The notes: generated by a model from the letters alone, not told the origin. 64,000 nucleotides of DNA from an uncultured Bacteroidota bacterium (GCA_937872515.1 CALMSX010000122.1:1-64000), one strand, 5' to 3'; positions 41,601-49,720 are shown, numbered from the stretch's first letter. Numbers and translations: made by a program.

Positions 41601-44600
41601 TGTAAAAAAATATTGACCAGAACCTGGGAAGTAGGAGAGTGGTGGTGTAATAACACCAATATTCAAACCTGGGTTCAAACCATTGAAATTAAAGACAAAG
41701 TAGCTCCTGTGATTGCTCAGATTGCTGACATGACAGTGAGCACCGGTTCCAATAGCTGTCTGGCTACATTTACCTTGCCGGCTGCTTCCATCACAGATAA
41801 TTGTAATACGTGGACTGTAAAAATCAATACAGGACAAGCAGTATTAAATACCAACGGAGGTACAACTTCACTCTCAGCAGGTGTACATTCGGTTAGTTAC
41901 GTAGCCACCGATCTTTGTGGTAATCAAAGTACCCGTAGTATGAGGGTAACAGTGGTTGACAGAGTGGAACCAATTGCTATCTGTGAAACGCGTACTGTAG
42001 TTAGTTTGAAAGAAGATGGTACTGCCTGGTTGCACAAAGAATCAATTGATGACGGTAGCTTTGATGAGTGCGGTCCGGTTGATTTAAAGATTAGAAGGAT
42101 GGCAACTACTTGTGATGCCATTGGTACCCAATGGAGTGACCAACTGCTTTTCTGCTGTGCAGATTTAGGAGCTCAAAATATGGTAATTCTGCAGGTCACT
42201 GACCAGGTTGGCAGAACCAATCAATGTATGGTAAGTGTTGAAGTTCAAGATAAAAGAATTCCTACCTTGGCTTGTCCCAACAATATTACTGTAGACTGTA
42301 CAACTGCTTATGACGAAAATGACCTAAGTGCTACTTTTGGTTATCCGGTTGTTGCAGGGGGTGGATGTTCTACCGTTGATGACGTAGTTGAAACGTTTAC
42401 AGATAATATCAACAATTGCAGAATTGGTGACGTGGTAAGAAATTTCACACTTACCCACAACGGTATCCTGGTAGGCGCATGCAGCCAAACAGTATCTTTG
42501 AGACCCGTTCAGGCATTCTCAGCAAGTATGATTCAATGGCCAAAGGACACTACCTTTGTCAATAGTGCTTGTACCTCGTTTGATCTTGATCCGGAAAACC
42601 TTCCAGCAGGATATGGCGAACCAGGTATTTCAGGAGAAGGCGTATGCGATTTGGTAGCCAGTAGCTACGATGATGATGTCTACAATTTTACAACCAATGG
42701 TGCTTGTTTCAAAATCGTAAGAAGATGGACGGTTATCAACTGGTGTGTAAGAAGAACTGACGGAACCCTTTGGCAGGAAAGCAGGGATCAGGTGATAGTG
42801 GTAATGAACAATATTGCCCCCAGAATCCTTAGCCAAACTACAAAAAGAGAAGTTTGTAGCTATAATGCAGATTGCACTCCTACATCCATTAAACTTACTG
42901 CTTCAGCAGATGACGATTGTACGCCGGCAGTTGAATTGAGGTGGAGATGGACCATTACCCTTGAAAACGGAAGTAAAATTTACGGTACAGGCAATGATGC
43001 TTCTGGCACCTATCCATTTGGAAGTCACAGAGTCGATTATGAGGTTGAAGACAAGTGTGGTAATATCAACTACACCGGCTATCCTTTCGATGTTAAGAGT
43101 TGCAAGGCACCTGTTGCCTATTGTAAACAAGGCTTAAGTACAGGCCTCGTACCTATGGATATGGATGGCAATGGTACACCTGAAGTCGAAATGTCGATCC
43201 TGACACCTTCATTCTTTGACAATGGCAGCTATCAAAGTTGTGGCAACACCGTACAGCTGAGCTTTTCAGCAGATGTAAACGATGATACGCTTGCCCTGGA
43301 TTGCAATGACATTGGATTGTATGCAGTTGAACTTTGGGTTACCGATGAAAATGGTAATCAGGGTTATTGTAAAACTTTTGTGGATGTGCAAGACAACAAT
43401 AATGTTAACATCTGTCCTCCGGGATTGGTTGATTCTGATATCTCAGGTAAAATACATACACCAGATAACAAGGGTGTAGAAGCTGTAAGTGTAAGGTTGT
43501 TGTCAAATGAAGAAAACATCAACAACACCACTGAAACAGGCGATTATGCCTTTAATAACAAAGCCAAAGGAATGGACTATGTGGTTAAACCTGTAAAGAG
43601 TGATGATTTCCTCAATGGTGTAAGTACCCTTGATTTGGTTATGATGCAAAGACACATCCTGGGTATCAGCAAATTAAATACGCCATGGAAATTGCTTGCT
43701 GCAGATGTAAATCAAGATGGTAAAATCAGTGCTTCTGACCTTGTAACTTTAAGAAAGTTGATTTTAGGCACAGAAAGCACTTTGCCTAATGACAAGAGCT
43801 GGATGTTTATTTGGGATGGTCATAGTTTTGCAGATCCGGCCAATCCTTGGACTGCCGGACTTACTGAAACCTACAACATAGAAAAACTGAATAGCAATAT
43901 GGGCATCGATTTTACCGGTATCAAACTGGGTGATATTGATGGAAATGTGGTAGCCAACGCAAACGTTATCCCATCAACCAACAGAAGTCAGGAAAGCTTA
44001 GGCATTTGGTTTGAAGATAAAGTAGTTGCAGCTGGAGACAAACTAATAATTCCAGTTTATGCCAATGAAACACACTTGATTCAAGGTATGCAGTGGCAAT
44101 TGGAAGCCAATGGATTGACCATAACAGGTATTAATGCCATCAATGAACTCGGCCTTGGTGCTGATGACTTTGTATCAGAAGACGGTAGAATCATCAAAAC
44201 TAGCCTTGCCATCCAAAATGGAAAGGTAGTGGGTAAAGATCAATTGATGTTTGAAATCGAAGTAGTAGCTGAAACAACCGGAACCCTCAGCAACATGCTT
44301 TCCTTGGATACCAGATTTGCAGCTGAAGCTTATGTAGGTGATGCATTGTCAACACTTCCAATAGAACTGATAGCAAGAAACAATAAGTTGGCTTCTGCTT
44401 TTGAAGCTGAGCAGATCAAACCAAATCCATGGAACGAGGCATCGGTGTTAACGATCCAACTACCGGCATCCGGTATTGTTAACCTCGTTGTGAGAGATGC
44501 TGCGGGAAGATTGGTAGTTTCAAAATCTGTGTCTATGACTGCAGGAAAACAAAACATTGAATTTAACAGAGAAATGATTCAACATCCAGGTGTGTACATC

Positions 44601-44657
44601 TACAGTGTTGAGTTTGGCGGACAAATCAAGCAGGGCAAAATGATTGTCCTGGATTAA
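38616..44657 (+). CDS. Giant secreted protein C (2013 aa): HYR modules, dockerin, T9SS sorting domain
   Basis: A paralogue of A and B by architecture. The signal segment is extended (hydrophobic about 28-46, ending ETFAQ). An N-terminal beta domain (about 50-210) is unrecognised. HYR modules lie near 339-442, 443-668 (split by an insertion at about 477-625) and 669-756. A VSLDENC ... YCWGTLKIEDK module (about 759-850) matches those of A and B. Further Cys-rich modules lead to a CNA-B-like domain, a dockerin (about 1668-1720: STLDLVMMQRHILG ... AADVNQDGKISASDL), a beta-rich possibly cohesin-like domain (about 1790-1920) and the T9SS sorting domain (about 1929-2013). It sits 141 bases after gene B with a terminator between, so it has its own start. 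A role at the cell surface is inferred. Confidence 0.9.
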   Translation: MKHSFLTKKCGEVWGLLDLPTQNLKRKVLTILAIGLSMFAGSETFAQCNVQAYSGTISAGNQPYTERLGMVFTVNSPIMVNELGAFDSNQDGLQSAIEVGIIRTDGTVMAGPVTLSGSSDPLSGNHRMRSIPTVILQPGDYVIVAVGYSNVEMNGNINFGGSRVSTNPGGGQLTFIGGSFGGAGFGLPLSSWIEPDGFHAGTFRYSSLTPALQLTVNGFQITNDNDGAEDTEDLLVCNTTNNNLFFTQFADVSGISPSTLIKVQQSFVRNNSSFTPADGTFPLSEYATPFDRNVALVNPLLNGGLEMSFRAFYDTNNNNLVDGNECLSDAAIYLVDINDNVAPSITCPANVTVTTSTGANTDQEPGDCAAWVRGINADPATDDCPNPVISYSSTGATMINGTGDASGNFFYTGITTVKYKITDHGVPVNADSCTFTITVVDDELPTILCPQNVTIGTDPGECSALYSYDVEYDDNCYGVNAVGFADEFEPANWNVSNSNGGNGFVDATDAPNSVIITGSDFGFFFGPTNNTDYCITIPGDFAGTLAFDWDYNTSDIAGPGFDRFGYVIDGVFTQLTNNVGSTTQNGLVSIMLMPGQTFCFRIESTDQGFGAAVTIAMSFTYMENINPDLTQNAGLPSGSIFPIGLTTNTFTVTDNNDNTASCSFTVTVEDFENPEITCPADIEVELDPLECEIEVTFDATATDNCPGVTYEVDGSLESGDLFPIGTTEVVYVATDAAGNTGTCSFNVTVIDYFNSSLGCINRNVSLDENCTALVDPFMVLTGFIDEFGDTLVGCLDSFYVNIKDAHGNNIGNTVTGDDLGKTLDYIVSNPSHGFYCWGTLKIEDKFRPLVECTNDTLSCIEPLANAIKPVLNDNCPGGQLILLSEVQENLTCNVDFLKRITRVWSGVDKAGNPADTCTQTIYIERTDLAGISFPGHFTGTDALNCGSFSADANGNPLVSVTGVPRLNGQSLYPFNQAAICNGFVAYSDKVTFTSDCKKILTRTWEVGEWWCNNTNIQTWVQTIEIKDKVAPVIAQIADMTVSTGSNSCLATFTLPAASITDNCNTWTVKINTGQAVLNTNGGTTSLSAGVHSVSYVATDLCGNQSTRSMRVTVVDRVEPIAICETRTVVSLKEDGTAWLHKESIDDGSFDECGPVDLKIRRMATTCDAIGTQWSDQLLFCCADLGAQNMVILQVTDQVGRTNQCMVSVEVQDKRIPTLACPNNITVDCTTAYDENDLSATFGYPVVAGGGCSTVDDVVETFTDNINNCRIGDVVRNFTLTHNGILVGACSQTVSLRPVQAFSASMIQWPKDTTFVNSACTSFDLDPENLPAGYGEPGISGEGVCDLVASSYDDDVYNFTTNGACFKIVRRWTVINWCVRRTDGTLWQESRDQVIVVMNNIAPRILSQTTKREVCSYNADCTPTSIKLTASADDDCTPAVELRWRWTITLENGSKIYGTGNDASGTYPFGSHRVDYEVEDKCGNINYTGYPFDVKSCKAPVAYCKQGLSTGLVPMDMDGNGTPEVEMSILTPSFFDNGSYQSCGNTVQLSFSADVNDDTLALDCNDIGLYAVELWVTDENGNQGYCKTFVDVQDNNNVNICPPGLVDSDISGKIHTPDNKGVEAVSVRLLSNEENINNTTETGDYAFNNKAKGMDYVVKPVKSDDFLNGVSTLDLVMMQRHILGISKLNTPWKLLAADVNQDGKISASDLVTLRKLILGTESTLPNDKSWMFIWDGHSFADPANPWTAGLTETYNIEKLNSNMGIDFTGIKLGDIDGNVVANANVIPSTNRSQESLGIWFEDKVVAAGDKLIIPVYANETHLIQGMQWQLEANGLTITGINAINELGLGADDFVSEDGRIIKTSLAIQNGKVVGKDQLMFEIEVVAETTGTLSNMLSLDTRFAAEAYVGDALSTLPIELIARNNKLASAFEAEQIKPNPWNEASVLTIQLPASGIVNLVVRDAAGRLVVSKSVSMTAGKQNIEFNREMIQHPGVYIYSVEFGGQIKQGKMIVLD

Positions 44658-44687
44658 GAATATATTCGATTGAGGTCTCTTATTACG

Positions 44688-44719
44688 AAAAGAGCGGGAG
44701 AAGTTCCCGCTCTTTTTTT
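44688..44719. terminator. Bidirectional intrinsic terminator between giant gene C and rnpB
   Basis: GAGCGGGA and TCCCGCTC form an 8-bp stem with a 5-base loop. T7 follows on the plus side and T4 on the minus side. It can end giant gene C and the convergent rnpB transcript. Confidence 0.9.
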
Positions 44720-44725
44720 AAATAA

Positions 44726-45094
44726 GCATATCTGTAAGCCGGATTCTGTCCACCGGTAAACCGGATGTCCTGTCATTTATCTAAGCTGCCTACCCCTTCC
44801 GGTACACCGTTGCCGGTGTTCAGGCGAGTCACCTTTTCTGCAATGCAGACCGGAATATACATGGCATTTCAACCCACAAGGTTTATCCATGACCGCGGTT
44901 ACCCGAAGCCATCGTGGGCTCTTACCCCACGTTTTCACCCTTACCCCATTCAGAGAATGAGGCGGTATAGTTTTCTGCGACACTGTCTGTACTACAAGCT
45001 TCCCTGTAGCCCCATCCGTTAGATGGTGTGGTGCTCTACGTTGTCCGGACTTTCCTCCCCCATCCAAACAGATGGGAGCGACAGGCCGATATGC
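44726..45094 (-). ncRNA. rnpB: RNase P RNA, bacterial type A
   Basis: This is the catalytic RNA that removes 5' leaders from pre-tRNA. On the minus strand the universal 5' core GAGGAAAGUCCGGAC is present (plus-strand complement near 45043-45057), and the 3' part carries the conserved ACAGAAUCCGGCUU segment. The ends are set by helix P1: GCATATC at 45088-45094 pairs with GATATGC at 44726-44732. The length of about 369 bases is normal for type A. A promoter with both elements lies just upstream, and a terminator follows within 7 bases. Open frames across this region on either strand are incidental. Confidence 0.95.
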
Positions 45095-45099
45095 GGATA

Positions 45100-45134
45100 C
45101 AAATGTAGCTTTTTTTGTACTTTTGAAACAAAAA
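45100..45134 (-). promoter_or_regulatory. rnpB promoter (TTTTTG, 21 bases, TACATTTG)
   Basis: On the minus strand TTTTTG (45129-45134) is followed after 21 bases by TACATTTG (45100-45107), a full Bacteroidota promoter. The predicted start falls at about 45094, agreeing with the end set by helix P1. The promoter calibrates this pattern for the rest of the window. Confidence 0.8.
45118..45125 (+). promoter_or_regulatory. Possible -7 box TACTTTTG for the symporter gene, overlapping the rnpB promoter
   Basis: TACTTTTG fits TAnnTTTG on the plus strand and lies between the -33 and -7 elements of the opposing rnpB promoter. It would start transcription near 45132, just before the GTG at 45138. Confidence 0.4.
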
Positions 45135-45137
45135 GGT

Positions 45138-46037
45138 GTGGAAAGTCTGGATCACATAAGAGTAAACTTTAACGCTGAACAGCTTTTTTTACTCAACTTC
45201 TGTTTGGGATTTTTAATGTTTGGCATTGCTCTTGAACTTACCCCCGACGATTTTAAAGCCCTTTTGAAAAATAAAAAAAGTACGCTGGTGGGTTTGATAA
45301 GCCAAATGGTCTTGCTCCCAATCTTCACTATTGTTTTGATAGTAATCATTGACCCCCATCCTGCCATTGCTGCCGGTATGCTGCTGGTTGCTGCTTGTCC
45401 GGGTGGCAATGTTTCCAACTATGCTGTCCACCTAAGCAAGGCCAATGCCCCTTTGTCGGTGCTTTTAACCACGTTCTCTACCCTTGCCGCAGCATTTACA
45501 ACCCCTTTTGTGTTTAAATTTGGTATGGGTACGCTCTCCACACTCAAAAATCAGACTGCTTACTTCAGCATTGACTTTTACAGCATGTTTATTTCTATCG
45601 TTCAACTTATTTTGGTCCCCCTGGTCCTTGGTATGCTGCTTCGGTACTGGAGGCCCGGTTTTACCTTAAAAGTGATTCCAGGTGTGAAGCGCTTGAGCCT
45701 GGTTATTTTTATAGCCTTTATCTTATTTGCTGTTGCCGGTAATCTTGAAAATATTCAACAACATTTGCACAGGGTATTTTTTATTGTTCTCATCCATAAT
45801 GGCCTTGCCCTGGCTTTGGGATATTATTTTTCAAAAATTATGGGAAGGGGTAGGCAGGATGCAAGAACCATTGCCATTGAAACAGGAATTCAGAACTCAG
45901 GTCTGGCATTAATTCTTATTTTTAATTTTTTTAATGGTAACGGCGGAATGGCGCTAATTGCCGCCTGGTGGAGTGTTTGGCACCTTGTTTCATCCTTTGT
46001 GCTTGCTTTGTATTGGAAAAACCACCCGGTAGCATGA
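45138..46037 (+). CDS. Bile acid:sodium symporter family (BASS) transporter
   Basis: A membrane protein of about 299 residues with nine to ten hydrophobic segments. It belongs to the BASS/SBF family, which couples organic-anion uptake to sodium. Motifs include MFGIALELTPDDFK in the first helix, VAACPGGNVSNYAVHLSKAN near the sodium site, and AIETGIQNSGLAL near residue 250. The frame is open back to 45072, but that part overlaps rnpB and its promoter, so the GTG at 45138 is preferred; a TTG at 45123 is another option. The substrate is not bile acid in a free-living bacterium and remains unknown. Sodium coupling would fit the presence of Na+-NQR. Confidence 0.85.
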   Translation: MESLDHIRVNFNAEQLFLLNFCLGFLMFGIALELTPDDFKALLKNKKSTLVGLISQMVLLPIFTIVLIVIIDPHPAIAAGMLLVAACPGGNVSNYAVHLSKANAPLSVLLTTFSTLAAAFTTPFVFKFGMGTLSTLKNQTAYFSIDFYSMFISIVQLILVPLVLGMLLRYWRPGFTLKVIPGVKRLSLVIFIAFILFAVAGNLENIQQHLHRVFFIVLIHNGLALALGYYFSKIMGRGRQDARTIAIETGIQNSGLALILIFNFFNGNGGMALIAAWWSVWHLVSSFVLALYWKNHPVA

Positions 46038-46066
46038 CAAAAAATGAGTCCTCGATTTTTATAGGC

Positions 46067-46110
46067 TAAATAAAAAGTAGGTTGGCAGAAGAATCTTTTT
46101 CCACCAACCT
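46067..46110 (-). terminator. Intrinsic terminator for the FecA-like receptor gene
   Basis: On the minus strand AGGTTGG and CCAACCT form a 7-bp stem, followed by ACTTTTTATTT. It begins 7 bases after the stop at 46117. Confidence 0.75.
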
Positions 46111-46116
46111 TTTATT

Positions 46117-48312
46117 TTAAAACCGGATAGTCGCCATAGCTGTCAGACTTCTTCCATCTGAGGGCCAAACTCCCTGGCCGGGATATCCGGTTGGTCTTTT
46201 GGTAAAATACTGCTTATCGGTCAGGTTATTAAGGCTCACCCGCAAATTAAAAGCGGAATTGAACTTGTAAGCCAGATTCACATCCCATAATGCATAGGAG
46301 GGTACCCTGCCTCTTGCCCCATTAGCAGTTGGTGTTTCTGTGTTTAAAGCATCAGAATAGGAGGCTGATACATAAGAATATTGGACGTTCATAGACCATT
46401 TTTTATAGGCTGTCTGCAATCCATTTCTGGATATCCAGCTTGGCACCGTTTCCAGTTTATTACCTTTAATAACAATATTTTCATTGCCATTTCTCAACTC
46501 GCCTGAGGTATACTTTGCATCCATGTAAGTGGTAGCAGAAAAAATGGAAATCCTGCTATTATCTGATTCCCAGATTCTGAAGTCTGAAAGCCACTCTACT
46601 CCCTGGGTACGACTATTGCCAATATTGGTTTTGTAAATATAGGAGCTGCCCAAATCATCGGTTAGGATCAGGCTGCCAATTCTATTGTCGTATTGCATCA
46701 TAAAAGCGGTCACATCAAGGGTTAACCAGGGTAGAATTTTTCCTTTAATGCCAATATCCAAATTGTAGCCAAAAGCATCTTTGATATCCGGATTGTTTTT
46801 TTCGAGAACAGATCCCGGAATCAAATCAGCCAAAACAACCGGTCTGTATGCTTTTGAAAAACCACCGTACAATTGTAAATTGGGTTTGAGGTACCAGGAC
46901 ATGCTGATGCCGGGTAAAATGTAGTAGTGTTTTACCAATTGTGGAATGGCTTCGTTGGGAAGGTAGGAGATTTTTCCCGACATCTTACTCTCCCCATTTT
47001 CAATTCTAAAACCAGGAGAAATGGCAAAAGAGGGGCTAAGTTGAAATAAGTTTTCTACAAAAAAGGCAATGTTTTTGGTCTTAAAATGGAGGTCCCTTCC
47101 GAAAACGTTGTCTTTGATGCTAAGATCAAAATCGGTGCCGGTTGTACCCACACCTTGTTGCTTTCTTTGGAGATCATTTTGTGTATATCGGACACCTGCC
47201 ACCAATGTGTTGGTGCATTGAAATAAACCATGGTTGAATCTGGCCTTAATTTCCGTATTGTGTGAGTTGAAGTTGTCTATATCTACCTGTCGGTTTTTGT
47301 ATTCCAGGGTGGAGGATTGAATGGTATCTGCCACATCTGCAAATCCAATGAACTGTACAGAATTTCTATTGCCCAGAATTTGTGAACTGGTTAATACAAA
47401 ACTCAGCTTTTCAGAAGCATTGTACTGCAGCGTCAATGAAGGTACATAGATATCGGGGTTAAAATAATTTCTGCTTCTGGTAGCCTGAGTTGGATCGGTA
47501 TAAAACTGCTGATCTGTAAGCGGACCTGGTATTCTATAAGTATACGTACTTCTGCCCAACTCAGCTCTGAGGGAAAGGCGAGAGGACAACTGACCCTGAA
47601 TGGAAAAGAACTGAGCCTGGGCATCAGAGCGGGCATTTTGCCTGTATCCATTGGCTACCCTTCGCTGGTAATAGGTCATGTATTTCCATTTTCCTATTTT
47701 ACCACCCAAAGACAGATAGCCACTCATCAATCCAAAACTACCTCCAGTTAAGATGGCCTCTCCTCCCAGCGACTTGGTTGTATCCGCTTCTTTGGTAACA
47801 TAATTGATGGCACCGCCAAACTGCGCTCCATACTGAAGAGCGGAAGTGCCCCTCACCAGTTCTATTTGTTTGATCGACTCAAGCGGAGCACTATAATGAG
47901 AAGCCGGATAGCCGTAAATATCAGAATTGGTGGTTATGCCGTTTTGGCTTATATAATATTCCCAGCTCCTGTGTGGATCCAGGCCGCGGGTGGCTATGTT
48001 CAACTGGTTGCCTGCCCCATCCATATCATAAATAAAGGCGCCTGGCACTTTGGCAAAGACTTGTCTGCCCGATTTTTCAGCTATGTTCACCGGAGCGTCC
48101 TGAAGGGAAATCAGTTCATTTTTTTTACCCGCCACAATAAAATTGCCATTGATATTGGGCAAAAATTTTACTTCTTGCGAAGGAAACCTGTAAGAAGTAA
48201 TGGTTACCGCATCTATATTGATCTTTTTCATAGTGTCCTGAGTTTGGGCCCAGGAAGCTATATTGAGCCCTGCCAGAACAACAATCAACCATAAAAATTT
48301 TTGTATTCTCAT
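46117..48312 (-). CDS. TonB-dependent receptor, FecA/siderophore-like
   Basis: An outer-membrane receptor of 731 residues from the ATG at 48312. The frame extends to a TTG two codons upstream, but the ATG begins the signal peptide (MRIQKFLWLIVVLAG ... SWAQ). The plug domain (about 55-175) includes LQDAPVNIAEKSGRQVFAKV and LVRGTSALQYGAQFGGAINYV, close to FecA-type ferric-citrate and siderophore receptors. The rest is a 22-strand-type barrel ending in TAMATIRF. No CarboxypepD domain is present. Iron uptake is likely by family resemblance. A -7 box lies just upstream, but no Fur box was recognised by eye. Confidence 0.88.
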   Translation of the reverse strand: MRIQKFLWLIVVLAGLNIASWAQTQDTMKKINIDAVTITSYRFPSQEVKFLPNINGNFIVAGKKNELISLQDAPVNIAEKSGRQVFAKVPGAFIYDMDGAGNQLNIATRGLDPHRSWEYYISQNGITTNSDIYGYPASHYSAPLESIKQIELVRGTSALQYGAQFGGAINYVTKEADTTKSLGGEAILTGGSFGLMSGYLSLGGKIGKWKYMTYYQRRVANGYRQNARSDAQAQFFSIQGQLSSRLSLRAELGRSTYTYRIPGPLTDQQFYTDPTQATRSRNYFNPDIYVPSLTLQYNASEKLSFVLTSSQILGNRNSVQFIGFADVADTIQSSTLEYKNRQVDIDNFNSHNTEIKARFNHGLFQCTNTLVAGVRYTQNDLQRKQQGVGTTGTDFDLSIKDNVFGRDLHFKTKNIAFFVENLFQLSPSFAISPGFRIENGESKMSGKISYLPNEAIPQLVKHYYILPGISMSWYLKPNLQLYGGFSKAYRPVVLADLIPGSVLEKNNPDIKDAFGYNLDIGIKGKILPWLTLDVTAFMMQYDNRIGSLILTDDLGSSYIYKTNIGNSRTQGVEWLSDFRIWESDNSRISIFSATTYMDAKYTSGELRNGNENIVIKGNKLETVPSWISRNGLQTAYKKWSMNVQYSYVSASYSDALNTETPTANGARGRVPSYALWDVNLAYKFNSAFNLRVSLNNLTDKQYFTKRPTGYPGQGVWPSDGRSLTAMATIRF

Positions 48313-48328
48313 ACCCAATTTTTTTTTG

Positions 48329-48336
48329 CAAATCTA
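48329..48336 (-). promoter_or_regulatory. -7 box TAGATTTG for the FecA-like gene
   Basis: The reverse complement is a perfect TAnnTTTG box, 16 bases before the ATG at 48312. A TTTG lies 24 bases upstream of it, slightly further than usual. The remaining 48337-48522 stretch holds no gene. Confidence 0.5.
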
Positions 48337-48522
48337 TGGCATTGTGGTGTCTGAAAGTAGCAAATTGGAATGATTCTAATTACATTTTAAGTTGTCAAAA
48401 GTTGAAGCCCTGCCTTGTTGGTTTTGTATATAATTACTAGATATTCTGTGATTTATGTGAATTTTTTTTAAAAAATACTAAGAAGGTCTAAACATTTTTC
48501 AAGTATGCCAAATAACAGCCAA

Positions 48523-48550
48523 TAAAAAAGGCCGGCTGTTGGGCCGGCCT
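48523..48550 (-). terminator. Intrinsic terminator for the DoxX-like gene
   Basis: On the minus strand AGGCCGGC and GCCGGCCT form an 8-bp GC-rich stem with a 6-base loop, followed by six T. It lies 25 bases after the stop at 48576. Confidence 0.9.
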
Positions 48551-48575
48551 GATCTTAAACAAATATTATCCGTAA

Positions 48576-49052
48576 TTATGAAACATATCTTCCGTCTTTT
48601 GCCAAAGCAGCGTAAGCCAGGGCGCCCCCTGCCATCGAAATGTTTTTTAATATATTGATCATCTGCATGGCCTTTGTGCCTTCGTCTGTGGCATTCATCA
48701 TTCCCTGAACATGAGGAATAAGAAAAAGAAGCAACAGGAGGGCAATCAGTACACTTGCGAGTTTATCGTACTTACCCATCATAACAGAAACAGACCCTGC
48801 TAAAAGGCACAAGCCGGTAAAATATACCATAAAGGCACCACCTTGCGCCATGGAGGCCATTTGGTCGGCACTCATCAAATGCATTAGTCCAAAAATAAAG
48901 AGTGGGATGGCAATAAATATTTGCCTAATCTGATTACTGTTTGCATGTACATTTTGTTTTTTGATTAAATAATGGATAAATATATTAAAAATTAGAGTAT
49001 TGTTGTATTTATATTTGTATTTAAAAAAATACATATAAAAACTACCCAACAT
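48576..49052 (-). CDS. DoxX-like small membrane protein
   Basis: A four-helix membrane protein of the DoxX/DoxD type, up to 158 residues. The recognisable family part begins near residue 40 (QIFIAIPLFIFGLMHLM), followed by three more hydrophobic helices and a short Lys-containing tail. Family members are linked to redox or quinone functions, but no reaction can be assigned. The start is uncertain: the only NTG codons in frame are near residues 1, 2 and 7, giving an AT-rich Tyr/Lys/Asn-rich extension of about 30 residues unlike homologues as I know them. An ATT start or a frameshift near residue 35 could explain this. It has its own terminator. Confidence 0.72.
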   Translation of the reverse strand: MLGSFYMYFFKYKYKYNNTLIFNIFIHYLIKKQNVHANSNQIRQIFIAIPLFIFGLMHLMSADQMASMAQGGAFMVYFTGLCLLAGSVSVMMGKYDKLASVLIALLLLLFLIPHVQGMMNATDEGTKAMQMINILKNISMAGGALAYAALAKDGRYVS

Positions 49053-49154
49053 TTGTAACTAAGTGGTGTCTTGAACGGATCTACAAATGATCACGTGTGA
49101 GAAACTTGGCTTGTTGGATTTTCAGCTCCGGGGTATTAAAAAAGAATTCAAAAG

Positions 49155-49186
49155 TTTGATTTTCAACAAATTTTGATATATCTTTG
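49155..49186 (+). promoter_or_regulatory. Promoter of the rimP-nusA-infB operon
   Basis: TTTG (49155-49158), 20 bases, then TATCTTTG (49179-49186) is a complete Bacteroidota promoter. Transcription should start near 49193. This places the first 26 codons of the open frame outside the coding region and supports the TTG at 49251 as the rimP start. Confidence 0.8.
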
Positions 49187-49205
49187 CAGTGAATCATTCA
49201 AAGGA

Positions 49206-49230
49206 AAGGGAACAAAAAGTTCCCTTTTTT
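49206..49230 (+). terminator. Terminator-like hairpin in the rimP-nusA-infB leader
   Basis: GGGAAC (49208-49213) and GTTCCC (49219-49224) form a perfect 6-bp stem, extended by A-T pairs, with an A5 loop and a T6 run. It lies between the promoter and the rimP start, about 20 bases before the TTG. It has the form of an intrinsic terminator placed as a leader attenuator. Confidence 0.7.
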
Positions 49231-49250
49231 ATTTAAATTCGAGATATTGT

Positions 49251-49718
49251 TTGGAAACAGGTGGAATCAAAGAAATAGTTGAGAAGTTTTTCACGGACAA
49301 TGCCATGGAAAATTGTTTTTTTGTGGATGCCAAAGGCAGTGGTAAAAAACTGGAAGTATTTGTAGACAAGGACGGAGGCATCTCATATGACGTGTGTCGT
49401 TTGTTATCGAGGCATCTTGAATCGATTTTTGATGAGGATAAAAGATACGGTGAATCGTACATCCTGGATGTGTCTTCACCTGGAGTTGGAAGTCCTTTGA
49501 AACTCAGCCGGCAATACAGGAACAATGTGGGAAGGACCATCGCAGTAAAGACCGCTGAAGCCAAACTGGAAGGAATTTTAAAAGAAGCCGATGAAGACGG
49601 CTGCACTATAGAATACACCTTGGAAACAAAGGTAGACGGTAAGAAGAAAAAAGAAATTATTAACCACAAATTGAATTACGTGGATATTATTGAAGCAAAA
49701 ATTAAAATAAGCTTTTAA
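49251..49718 (+). CDS. rimP: Ribosome maturation factor RimP
   Basis: RimP helps assemble the 30S ribosomal subunit. The 155-residue protein (from TTG 49251) has the two-domain family plan. The N-terminal domain holds LEVFVDKDGGISYDVCRLLSRHLE, and the centre carries the signature YILDVSSPGVGSPLK. A C-terminal SH3-like barrel ends with the lysine-rich loop and NYVDIIEAKI. Longer starts are ruled out by the promoter at 49155-49186, which lies within the extended frame. It precedes nusA by 2 bases, the classic rimP-nusA-infB order. Confidence 0.92.
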   Translation: METGGIKEIVEKFFTDNAMENCFFVDAKGSGKKLEVFVDKDGGISYDVCRLLSRHLESIFDEDKRYGESYILDVSSPGVGSPLKLSRQYRNNVGRTIAVKTAEAKLEGILKEADEDGCTIEYTLETKVDGKKKKEIINHKLNYVDIIEAKIKISF

Positions 49719-49720
49719 TC

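Noticed and set aside
44765-45067. 85- and 96-codon open frames on both strands
   Set aside because: They cover rnpB, identified by its universal core sequences, P1 pairing, promoter and terminator.
45072-45137. ATG at 45072 as start of the symporter gene
   Set aside because: It lies inside rnpB and its promoter, and the extra residues do not resemble the family N-terminus.
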